Positions 40,101 to 52,100 of a DNA stretch of 64,000 nucleotides are shown here, piece after piece; within the stretch, counting starts at the first letter, position 1, and each line of letters starts with the position of its first letter. The position numbers and the translations under genes are program-made. This stretch comes from Lamellibrachia satsuma (Eukaryota; Annelida; Polychaeta; Sabellida; Siboglinidae): positions 3,737,501 to 3,801,500 of the forward strand of contig BSQZ01000035.1 in assembly GCA_033239005.1 (NCBI GenBank), given 5' to 3'. The notes beneath the pieces are model-generated. The model was not told the DNA's origin. It ran no database searches and saw only the letters and a program-made list of their open reading frames with translations.

Positions 40101-43100
40101 TCAGGTACATGCAGGACAGTCTGTTACAAGCAGGACAGTAAGGTACACACTCGACAGTCAGTTACAAGCAGGACAGTAAGGTACACACTCGACAGTCAAG
40201 TACAAGCAGGACAGTAAGGTACACACTCGACAGTCAAGTACATGCAGGACAGTAGGGTACACACTCGACAGTCAAGTACAAGCAGGATAATCATTTATAC
40301 AGTCAAACCTCATTAAATGCAGTGTGATTTCGGACGCGTTGTACGCAAGGCATTAGGTGTTCCTATATCTGCCACCAGGAGCTACTAAACAACAGCAATC
40401 GCTGCCCACTGCACAAAGTCCAAAATCCAGCACAAAACAAACACACTGCTACTCGTTCAATGACATTATTCACCTAATGTTTACTGAGAATTGTCAAAGC
40501 AATTCTAATTAGGTTTAATAAACATGAGGAGTACATCTCGCAAAACAAGTGCTAGTTATGAATTAGATCAGTGCGGTGATCGTGGCGAAGGCACACGAAC
40601 GCCCCTGAAAGACAGGCCCATTTAGCATTTCACCCTGGCAGCAGATAATCGAGGTCCACGACTGATTGCCTTATATCCGAATCCACATAATAATGGGGTA
40701 CTAGTCTGTCATTTCTACGCTGATAAGACAGATACACACTAAGATAGTCGTTTATGTAATGATGCTGTCAGATACACAAAATCTACATGATGCATTGTTG
40801 TTTTATAGATCCACATGACACACTGTTATTTTACAGATCCATGTGACCCAGTGTTGTTTTACAGATCCATGTGACACATTGTTGTTTTATAGATTCATGT
40901 GACACACTGTTGTTTAACAGATCCACATAACACACTGTTGTTTTACAGATCCATGTGACACATTGTTGTTTTACAGATCCATGTGGCACATTGTTGTTTT
41001 ACAGATCCACATGATGCACTGTTATTTTATAGATCCACATAACACACTGTTGTTTGACAGATCCACGTGACACATTGTTGTTTTACAGATCCATGTGACA
41101 CATTGTTGTTTTACAGATCCACATGATGCACTGTTATTTTATAGATCCACGTGACACATTGTTGCTTAACAGGTCACAAGGCTGTGAACTGTCCCATTGG
41201 GAAACCACACCAAGTCTCCCCTGGAAACCCATGGGGCTCAAAACACTCTTGCATTGCAGTTGAGAAACCAGATCACCAATGTAGCAATGAAGCACTTATG
41301 AATTGTGGATGTAGGTTTTCAGTGGTAGGGTGCGTGTGTAGCCATATCCCTCCCAATTTACCAGTGATACAGGGTCATCTGAATGGGAGTCCAGTGTATG
41401 TGCATAAGAATACTGGATGTAGCGGCATTGTACATAGACAGGACTTGATCCATCCCGATTAGTTCACTGGTAAGAAGAAGATTCTAATCCTGATTAATCA
41501 TTCAGCTATATCGGTACCAGTAGCTCAGTGCAGTATCGATTCCCCTGTATTTTCAGGTGAAACTGGTGTCCTATGTATTGACAATCCTATTTGCAATGTG
41601 ATCATTGGAAATATTGAGGAGGGGGTATGCTAATATCTGAGGGGAATTAGAGGTACAGTCTCACCCGATAATCCATGAGGCACCCTCCGAGATCGCAGAT
41701 AGCGAAACGATGATAGAAAAGGCAGTTACCATTGTCCCTGAGGCCGAGATCGCTTGTGTGGCAGAAACACGTAGTCAAAAGGTGCAACATGAAAAAGTTA
41801 CCGTAAATTCTCTATTTGTAGCCACGGCTTCAATTACAATAGTGTGTAGCCGAATTGATGATGATGACGGCAAAATTGGGGTGCGGCTTTAAATAAAGTA
41901 ATTTGCAGAAAAAATTGCAAAGGTTGGCCTCATTGGGTTGTTAGTAATAACGGCTATTAGTGCGATACATAACGGTTTATAATCAATGAAAAAACAATGG
42001 ATGGATTGGATGCATCAATAAAACATCGTATTACAATTGCCACTGGTGCATAACAAATAATTACATAAAAACCCGTGTCCGTAGTGTTCAAAAACTATGA
42101 TCAAACATGTCAAATCATGTCATAGTTAAAATACTTCAAAATCACTTTCGTCGTCGCTGTCGAAGAACGCTGCTGGTACCGGCATGGCGGCGTCATATCC
42201 CACGTATCCATGTCTGATTATGAGTTGTCGGCATCGCTGACCGTGGCCCCATGCACCCGCAAACATCTTCAAACGTGATGTCGTCCGTTCCATTGTTGGA
42301 GATGCTGCACTTCTTGTAGCTGTATTCAATCATGGCAGATGGAATCGCACCCCACACCTTCACGAGCCATTGTACAAGAATCTCCTTGGCAGGCGCACGA
42401 CAGTGGCCACCGGGAGCTCCGTGAATCATCCAGTGCTCCCACAAGTGTCGCATCTGCTGCTTGAATGGGCGATTGCTGCTAATGTCAAGCGGCTGTACTG
42501 GCGGCGTCAGACCGCCGGGGATTAAAGCAACATCGATGTCGTGCATGGTTTCAGGTTTTGATGTTTTAAGCTGCATTACTTTTATGAGGAGTTCCAAGCT
42601 TGCTGGCTTCGTCCGATTGTCAAAGCAACACCATTACCAGTGCCTCATTGAAGTTAATTACATTTACTCTGGTACAAGATACGGTGTTATAATCCCATGC
42701 CCCTGGTATTCTATGCAAGTGGTCCCGTTAGCACGCGCCAGTAAACTTTCTGCGAACTAGACCAATCTGTAGTTCTGAGAATAACGGTCACGCCTTGCTG
42801 ATTATGTAATCAGTAGTTCTGAGAATAACGGTTACGCCTTGCTGATTATGTAATCAACATGCATTGCTGTTCCCTCTTGGAGACAATTGCATTTACAACA
42901 GACTGTTTTATAATCCCCTCAAAAGTTGTGTGAAATCAGCAATGCACAACCCCAGAAGCAGGAGAGTAAATAAATGATGTCCAGGCTTGTTGAATTGAAT
43001 GCACTAACATTTGATCAAATGCTTGTGAGTACCAGGGCAGTAGGCCAACGACAACACAACAACAACAGGGACTTTCCAAGAAATAGGTAAAACCACAATA

Positions 43101-46100
43101 TCCGTTCTCACTAGCTGCAGCCGGTTGATCAAGACGTCCAGTTATTACATAGTTACCAGCTGTCACTCAATCACCTTTGAAGTTGTAACAGCTGGCACAA
43201 CAACAGACAGACCTTGGGTAGTATTTTTAATCTGCTGCAATACAACATACATGGTTCTACATAAAAACATACAAACAAAACTTCTCAACATATTTGAATA
43301 ATTTTAGCTTTATTGTATAGACAACATGTATGGCTACATTTCTCCCACTGGGTGTATGGACATTCAGCCACCCAGTTATTATCTGGTAGCACGGTGATAT
43401 TTGTTCAACTTTGTGTTCCATTTTGACTAAATTCACATAGTAATATTCCCATGATTATATAATGTGGTGTATTTATTACCATTGCATTACATTAGACTCT
43501 TTTAACAGTAAAATTATACCTCGTTCATTCGATTATGATAATTATTAGCAGTTATAACTTTTTTGTAGAACCCATTTAAATTGTTCCTAATTGTGTGCGC
43601 TATGGAAATTTGTCACACGAAGCGTTTAAAATGGTCTTGGCTCAAAGTCTGGGTGCGGCTATAAATAGGGTTTTTGCCTGCAACAAACGGTGCGGAGGAA
43701 AGTCGGGGTGCGGCTTTAATTAGGGGTGCGGCTACAAATAGAGAATTTATGGTTGGCGACCCCTTTGCCTTCCAGAAGGAGATTCCCTTAATGTGGTGGC
43801 TGATTCTTTTTGCATAGCCCATGGAGAAGTTCCCACCTTAAAAGCATGCTTTGCTAAAGCACAAGGTCCTTGATTAGGAAATTCAAAATGAAGTTATTCA
43901 TGAAAGCGGGTCTGTTAAAGCGACACTCTCAACATCGAGAAGGACAGGAAGAGTGCTCTCAGTGGTCCCATCGTATGTATCGTAGGCAGATTCTGTGAGT
44001 AGGTCATGAAGCTATTTTAGCCAGACACTTGGGTGTTAAGAGGACTGCCGATCGAATTCTTAGAAATTTCTTTTGGCTGGGAATATTTTGTGACGTAACT
44101 CGAAATCAATCATGTGACATTTGTCAAAGGACAGTCAACACAGGCAGTGTGAAAGTTGCTCCGGTACACAGATGCCGTTAGTGGGAATTCCTTTCGAGAA
44201 GGTTGCTATCGATTTGATAGACCCTTTATCTCCCCCTACGGATAAACACCATAGGTGGGTGTTAACATTGGTAGATTTTTCGCTACTCAGTATCTGGAAG
44301 CGATCCCTTTGTGCTCCATGACCACTGAAGTAGTCGCTGAAGTATTACTGTCCATCTTCATGCACGTAGGTTTCCCAGCGGTAATGGACCCCAGTTTGTA
44401 TCTGGAGTGATGAAAGAAGTAGCCCTATTGATGTCTATACATCAGGTCCATTCTTCTTCAATGGCTTGGTAAAAAGATTTAATGGAACGCTGAAGAAGAT
44501 GCTGGTTAGGATGTGTGCAGAATGACCCCGAGATTGGAATCGTTTTGTTGAACCGTTGCTTTTTGCCTACCATGAAACTCTGCAAGAGAGTACTCACTTC
44601 TCTCCTTTCAAACTCCTTTACTGTCAGGGGTCCGATGGCAATCTTGAAGGAGTTGTGTGGACCAATGACACTACTGATAGCGAGACCAGACAGACGTATA
44701 AGTACATTTTCGAGTTGAGTAATCATATCGAAGATACTTGTAAATTGTAAAGAGAACATTTGGCTTCCTCCCACTTTCGGTATAAGTGGAACTTTGATAA
44801 GAAAGCTAGCGTGAGAACCCTAGAAGTAGGAAATCAGGTGTTAGTACTACTACCTACTGATCATAACAAGCTTGTTATGCGTTGGAAAGGTCTGTATGAA
44901 ATAACAAAGAAGGTAAGCATAACAAACTATCAGATCCACATAGGAAACAACCTCTGACTCTTCCACATAAACATGCTGAAGAGATACTTGGTAAGGACTA
45001 AGGAGATTGCGGGCGCAACCACCATTCTAGATCCAGAGGATGATCCCTCTTTAGAGGTTCGGTCCCCATTAGAGAAATGGGAGGAGAGTTACCAGGATGT
45101 ATCCCTGGCTTCCATACCGATTCAGCCAATTTGAAGCTCTCCCAGACAAGGAAAACGTAGAAGCAGATTTACTTGGCAGGTCCATTGAAGCAAACGTTCA
45201 GACGACTGATTGAATGGACCCGAATGACACCTAACATCAACAATCTAAAATATAAGTAACCCCTTTAATTGGAGTTTGGTGATGAAAACATCATGGAACG
45301 GCATGGACTAGTTGGTCTGTGAGAAGGAATTCTATTTTTTATGCGACCCTCCTCTCCAGAGCATTTATCTAAGTTCGTTATTATTCTCACTAAGAATTAG
45401 TTTTGTTTGGTATTGCCTTGCCTCCAGTATGTTTGTTTTCCATTTGGAAGGTTAGATGTTTGGTACGTCTACTTATGTCGAGTAAAACAGTAAGTTGTAA
45501 CGAGTTGAAGTAAAATGATAAGGTAGTTGGTAGATTTACTATTACCCAGACTAATTCTTAAAGGCCGGGGTTATGTCACAAAGTGGTTTATGAGAATGAG
45601 TCTGGATTTATATTTTGCCCCTTTGTTCAGTGCCATACGGTAGCCTACGCAAACAGTGTTGCCATATCGAGTGATATTTGCAGAATGCATTTAATACAAA
45701 GTTGCCACCTGGTGACTAAGGTATAACTACTTGAGTTAATTTATACCATTACATTTGAGCGTAATTCCTTCGGTTAAGGTGGTCAGATTTAGTATGTATA
45801 GAACAGGTTTTATGTGACGGATACAATGGTGTCATGTAGTTGGAATATTCTAAAATATGAAATTGAGAGTATCATCGATAAATTTGTTCCCTTCCAAAAA
45901 CAAGGAAAACAGTGTAGAAAGAAACACTTGTCAAAAGAGGCTATTAGAAAAATAGTGTTAAAACAAACTATATGCAGGGTTTATAGGTGTACCAGAAAGG
46001 GAGAAGACTATGCAAATTACAAAGAGGCACTTAATGCAGCTACAACTGAAATCAGACGATCTAAAAGAAGCTATGACAAAAACTAGCATGTAATATAAAA

Positions 46101-49100
46101 AATTACAGGAACAGTTTTTATGCATATGTCAGGAGTAAACAAAACGTACAAGACAAGGTTGGACCTCTAGAAGACAATGCTGGAAATATAATATCACAGG
46201 GGTTTTTAATGGCGGAAGACTTAAATGGTTACTTCAGTTCAGTGTTTACCAAAGAAGATATTAGTTCATTACCAGTTGCTGATGCTAAATTTCAGGAGGC
46301 TAAATCTGACTATTTAGGACCGTTAGTTGTAACTCCAGAAATGGTAGCTAAGAAAATAAAGGTAATGAAGGATAATAAATCACCGGGAGTGGATGGGATT
46401 CCTCCAAAATTACTAATGGAAACAGTAGAACAAATCAGTATACCACTTGCAAGAGTATTCAACTTGTCATTAAAAGAAGGAGTTGTTCCATTTGAATGAA
46501 AAGAAGCAAACATCATACCATTATTTAAAAAGGGTTCGAGAAATAAGTCAGAGAATTACAGACCATTGAGTTTAATGTCAGTGATTTGTAAATTATTAGA
46601 AAGGTTAATTAAAGACCATATGGTGGACTTCCTCGTTAAGCATAAATTATTAAATTCATCTCAACATGGATTCCTTAAAGCGAGGTCATGCTTAACAAAT
46701 ATGTTATGTTTTTATGGAAGAAGTCGCTAAGTGGATAGACGTGGGATCGCCAGTAGATATTATCTACTTAGATTTTCAGAAAGCTTTTGACAAAGGGCCA
46801 CATCAAAGATTACTACTTAAATTAAAAGCTCATGGTATCGGGATAGCATAACTGACTGGGTAGAACAATGGCTGACTGACAGAAGACAACGGGTTGTAGT
46901 AGATGGAGAAGTTTCAAATTGGAAATCGGTTTTGAGTGGGGTACCTCAAGGATCAGTATCAGGACCTATATTATTCTTAATATATATCAATGACTTGGAC
47001 GACAGTATAACAAGTAACGTGCTGAAATTTGCGGATGACACAAAACTGTTTAGAAAGGTTAATACTGATGGTGATAAACAACATTTACAAAACGATCTAG
47101 ACAGATTAGTGAAATGGTCTGAGAAATGGCAGATGTTAAATTTTGGGAAATGTAAATGCCTACATACAGGACATGGGAACTTGGATGTAAACTATAAAAT
47201 GGGAGATACTGTTCTGGGTACTACTGTAAAAGAAAAGGACTGAGGAGTTACAATAAGCGCTGATATGAAAGTTTCAGAGCAGTGTGGTATTGCAGCTTCA
47301 AAGGGTAATAAAATTCTTGGATTGATTAGAAGAAACATAACATACAAGGGAAAAAAGTTATAAAGCAATAGTTAGACCTCATTTAGAATACTGTATACAA
47401 GCATGGAGACCATATCGTAAGAAGGTTAAAGATATGCTTGAATGCATACAAAGGAGAGCAACTAAAATGATTCCAGAACTGAGAGACTTTAGTTATGAAG
47501 AACGCCTGAAAGAATGTGGTTTAACAACTCTAGAGACAAGGAGGTTAAGAGGAGATCAGATTGAAGTTTTTAAGATATTGAATGGGTATGAAAATATTGA
47601 TAGAAATGTGTTTTTCTCATTCAAGAAGGATAGCAGAACTAGAGGACATGAGGTAAAATTAGTAAAGGATCAATGTAGATTGGACATCAGGAAGCACTTG
47701 TTCTCACAGAGGACAATAAATGAATGGAACAAATTGTCTACAGATTGTGTAACTGCTAGAAGCGTGAATATGTTTAAAAATAAGGTTGACACATATCTCA
47801 GGAGGGCGGGCTATAAGTAGATGAACATTGTTGGATTCTCGATAAGCCAATGGCTTCCTTGTCCACTTGCCATCTGTGCCTTTGGCTTGGATGGCAAATC
47901 TTGTTAAAGGTGCGACAACCGAATTGATGCCTCTGTCAGCTCTGACAGGTGCGAGACAGCTCGGAATATTCGTTTTATTAATATAACACATTAAGTTGTA
48001 GGAGTTGAGTGATACAATTAATAGCCTTGTTTCCGTCTCAATGCATAGATTCGAGTGATATTAAATTTATAAGAAATAGGTGTAATTTGAGTTTGTTTTG
48101 GGTATCTGAAGATTGTTCTAATGTGGCTATTCTAGAATAGGTTGCATTAAGCTCTGCTATTGGTTAGTTAGACTTCCGGCACAATATGGCCTCCATAGTA
48201 TTTAACGAATGTGCATGAATTTAGAAGCAGACGATTAATTTGTGCAGTGCTAAAAGTTGTTTATTTTCGCCCATGTCTTGTGGCTATAACTTCATCGTAA
48301 AGTGACTCGATCCAACCTTGTGTACATGGGTTGTGATTGCTACTACAAGAGTTACACTCTTCATTACATCTACGAGTGTCTTTGACTTACATTGCAAGCA
48401 AGTCAACATTCTTCTCCGTTGAGACAACCTAACTTCACTTGACGGAGTGTCAAGCCTTGCAAGTGCCACCGTTATTCGTCACCATATACACATTATCGGG
48501 GCGTGAACCATGTGTGGGTGAGTTTACATTCATTGTATTACTGTTAGACAATGCCACACGCAACATCTTCTTGTCCGGTGTCATCATGCCTGACTTCATA
48601 CGTGTCACGTCGTCATGTCCACTGCCATCACACTTGACTTCATACATGTCATGCCGTCACATCTGCTGCCATCATGTGTGACTGCGTATTTGTCACGTCA
48701 TCACGTCAGTTGCCATCACGCTTGACTTCATACGTATCACGTCGTCATGTCCACTGTCATCACATCTGACTGCATATGTGTCACGTCCACTGCCATTGCG
48801 CCTGACTGCATACGTGTCACGCTGTCACGTCCACTGCCATTACTTTTGACTTCATACCTGTCATGTCATCACGTCCACTGTCATCACGCCTAAATGCATA
48901 TGTCATCTCGTGCGACTGTTCCAAGTGATGCCCTCTTATTTGTCACAACATTCATTGCTGCCTCACTTAGTTGACAAGCCGACCCGATCCGATAGTAAAG
49001 TTGGGACCATGTACTGAGGTACCATAGTGGAACAAACCCCAGTATATCCTCAATATCGGTGCATTCTTCCATGGATTCACGGAACTGTGACATTTCGTTG

Positions 49101-52100
49101 ACGTATCAAAACATGATACGAACTACGCCCTGATACAGGATTCGCACTGCCAAGTGGGTGAGCTGTCAATTGTGTGATGTATTACTACATGCCATTATGT
49201 GTTTACTTTATTTTGTTTCATATTAAATAAACAGGATTCCAATTGGATTCTCCATAACTATCCATGGTTTTATGTTGTGTTTATATTCCACCCTACATTG
49301 ATGCACCTGAGCTTTTGACACGAGCCAGTCACTTTGTTCTCCGCCACCAAAATTTGTGACACGCATGGCATACTGTTGTTTTATGGATCCATGTGACACA
49401 CTGTTGTTTTATGGATCCATGTGACACACTGTTGTTTTATAGATCCATGTGACACATTGTTGATTTATAGATCCATGTGACACGTTGTTTTACAGATTCT
49501 CATGACATACTGTTGTTTTATAGATCCATGTGACACTGTTGTTTTACAGATTCATGTGACACACTGTTGTTTTACATATCCATGTGACACATTGTTGTTT
49601 TATAGATTCATGAGACAGATACACACTAAGATAGTCGTTTATGTAATGATGCTGTCAGATACACAAAATCTACATGATGCATTGTTGTTTTATAGATCCA
49701 CATGACACACTGTTATTTTACAGATCCATGTGACACATTGTTGTTTTATGAATCCATGTGACACATTGTTGTTTTACAGATCCACATGACAAACTGTTGC
49801 TTAACAGATCCACATGACACACTGTTGTTTACAGATCCACGTGACACTGTTGTTTACAGATGCACATGACACACTGTTGCTTAACAGGTCTACATGACAC
49901 ACTGTTGTTTACAGATCCACATGGCATACTGTTGTTTTTTGGATTAATGTGACACACTGTTGCTTAACAGATCTACATGACACATTGTTGTTTTACAGAT
50001 CCACATGACACACTGTTGTTTACATATCCACGTGGCACTATTGTTTACAGATCCATGTGACACATTGTTGTTTACAGGTCCACATGACCCACTTGTTGTT
50101 TATAGATCAACATTGTTTTACAGATCCATGTGACACACTGTTGTTTACAGAACCATATGACACATTGTTGTGTTACTGATCCAGTTGACATATTGATGTG
50201 TTATGAAGTTTCAGTACATGATATTTGTGCTACAGATGCATGATGTGTTGTTATGTAATCAACATGGTGTGTTGTGTTACATTGTGTTACAGATCCACAG
50301 CCTTTTTCTGTGCCAGTGCAAGATCTGCATTGACTGTCTTACACAGTACCTTGAGTTATACGTGCGAGAGAAACTCATCAAAGAATTTGTGTGTCCTGTC
50401 TGTGATGAGCCGGATACAGAGAACATTGATCTTGCTGAGACACACTTTGAGTTTCTAGATATGATGGTAACATTTAAACAGATTCCTTTTTTAAGTATGA
50501 TACGCCAATGTGTACTGTGTAGTTTCTGTGCTCATGCACATGTCTGAGAATCTTTGATAGGTTCTCAAGGATGAGATTTTTATGGATCAGTATATTTTCC
50601 TGTTTATAGTCACACATTTTTGTCATCCCTGAGATTGATGCAGATTTGTTGAGATACTGTCGGGGTAGTGGTAAAGTTTGCCACTTTTAGCCCTTCTTAA
50701 ACCAGAAAATATGATTCTAATCATTGTTGGATTATTGGAAATTATTGCTTATTGGGTAATTCAAATTTAATGACATCAATGTATTTCTTTTTCATTTGGG
50801 AACTACGGGGAATCGCCAAATCAGAGCCATTCATCGGTTTGATGTCAGGCAGAGGGGCAAGAATAGAGCAATTTGGATAGCATTTGTGAATATTATGAAG
50901 ACATCTCACCTCACCTATCCTCTTCAGGCCCAGTGGACCACTTCTTTAATTTTCAACAGTTGATCACATTGTCTTTGGTCAACCAACCTTTCTTCTTCCT
51001 TCAGGCATCCAGATTAACGCCATCCCACATTTGCTCTTCTTGTCCATTCATAGGATATGTCCTATCCATTTCCATCTTCTTAACTTGACCTCGGTGCTGA
51101 TTGTCTTCAATTTTGTTTTTGCAAAGATATCTTGATTAGATGCGTTTTAAGATGACATATTTAGTCAATAATTTTACTAAACTTAAAAACATATCACTAA
51201 GTAGTATTCTGAATGTTGACATATAGTTCAGAATAAGGAAGCTCATTTTATTAAAGGGTTTGTTTGTAGATTCGCACACTGATGAGCCCTGAGTTGTACA
51301 GTTTGTTTGAACACAAGCTAACTGAATGGCATTTAATGCGAGACCCAAACTTCCGATGGTGTTCTCAGGTAAGTTTTACTTTTGTTTTATTAGGATTAAA
51401 CAGACTTTCAATTACTTTTCTGTAGACAAGAACTTTGTCCACCATCTGAATTTGCATCTGATCTTTTAATAATAATTTTCTCTTGATGCAGGATCTTGCC
51501 CATGTCATGTAATAATAATAATAACTTTGTGTTTATTTATATAGCACCATATCTCCAGAATATAAATTCTATTCAGAGGCGTTAAAATGCAACAGTGTTA
51601 AAAGTAATAAATGGCTTACATCTATGCTACAGTAGTCATGCTTCCGCAGTAAGCTTATTAGATAAGTATATGTATAAATTATAAGCGTATTATATTACAT
51701 GTAAAAAATATTAATTTTTAAAGTAATAAACCTCAACCACAGTTAAATAAGATAAGCTATTTAAAAACCGGTCATGTATAGAGCATATACTTATCTAAAA
51801 CAGTAACAAATTTCCATAAGATATCAAACATTCATGTGGCAATATTAGTTACCAGAATAAAATAAATTTTATAAATGATCGGCAAATACTGCCTCAAATA
51901 GATGCGTTTTAAGATGACATTTAAAATGGGGACCTGGCTTGTGTGGTGAAATCATGTTAGCGATATATGCGGGCCTGATATCGACAACTTTGACACAAAG
52001 CTAAGATTAAAAATGAGGCAGTTATTTGTAATGTCATTTTCATCAAGACCAGTCTTCTTAAGGCATTGGGTCAAGACAGCAATATTTGCAAGGGTTTCCT

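Larger units (their letters stand above)
41170..49361 (+). mobile_element. Gypsy LTR retrotransposon with nested insertions, degenerate
   Basis: Coding remnants on the + strand: the end of a gag zinc knuckle ([12 protein letters not shown]), an aspartic protease region (about 41,340-41,630, with the [11 protein letters not shown] and CNVIIGNI motifs), then after a 1.95-kb insertion an integrase (about 43,860-44,990). A purine tract (AAAGGCCGGGG) comes just before a 3' LTR starting TGTCACAAAG at 45,574 and ending TTTGTGACA at 49,361. A CR1-like LINE sits inside that LTR. No RT or RNase H is found. Integrase directly after protease suggests the GMR1-like Gypsy order, with the downstream RT deleted. 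The 5' LTR is missing. Confidence 0.85.
45574..49361 (+). repeat. Gypsy 3' LTR, interrupted by a LINE
   Basis: Starts TGTCACAAAGTGG after a polypurine tract and ends CAAAATTTGTGACA, a matching TGTCACA...TGTGACA pair. An AATAAA lies near 49,228. Holds the CR1-like LINE (about 45,800-47,995) and a 43-bp minisatellite. Confidence 0.7.

Noticed and set aside
38616..40179. Cys/His/Thr-rich and Gln/Ser-rich ORFs up to 303 codons
   Set aside because: They run through the 40-bp and 19-bp arrays; only 39,467-39,679 is coding, as exon 10.
40785..41165. CRISPR-like regularly spaced repeats
   Set aside because: Units are contiguous 28-bp tandem repeats without unique spacers, in an animal intron.
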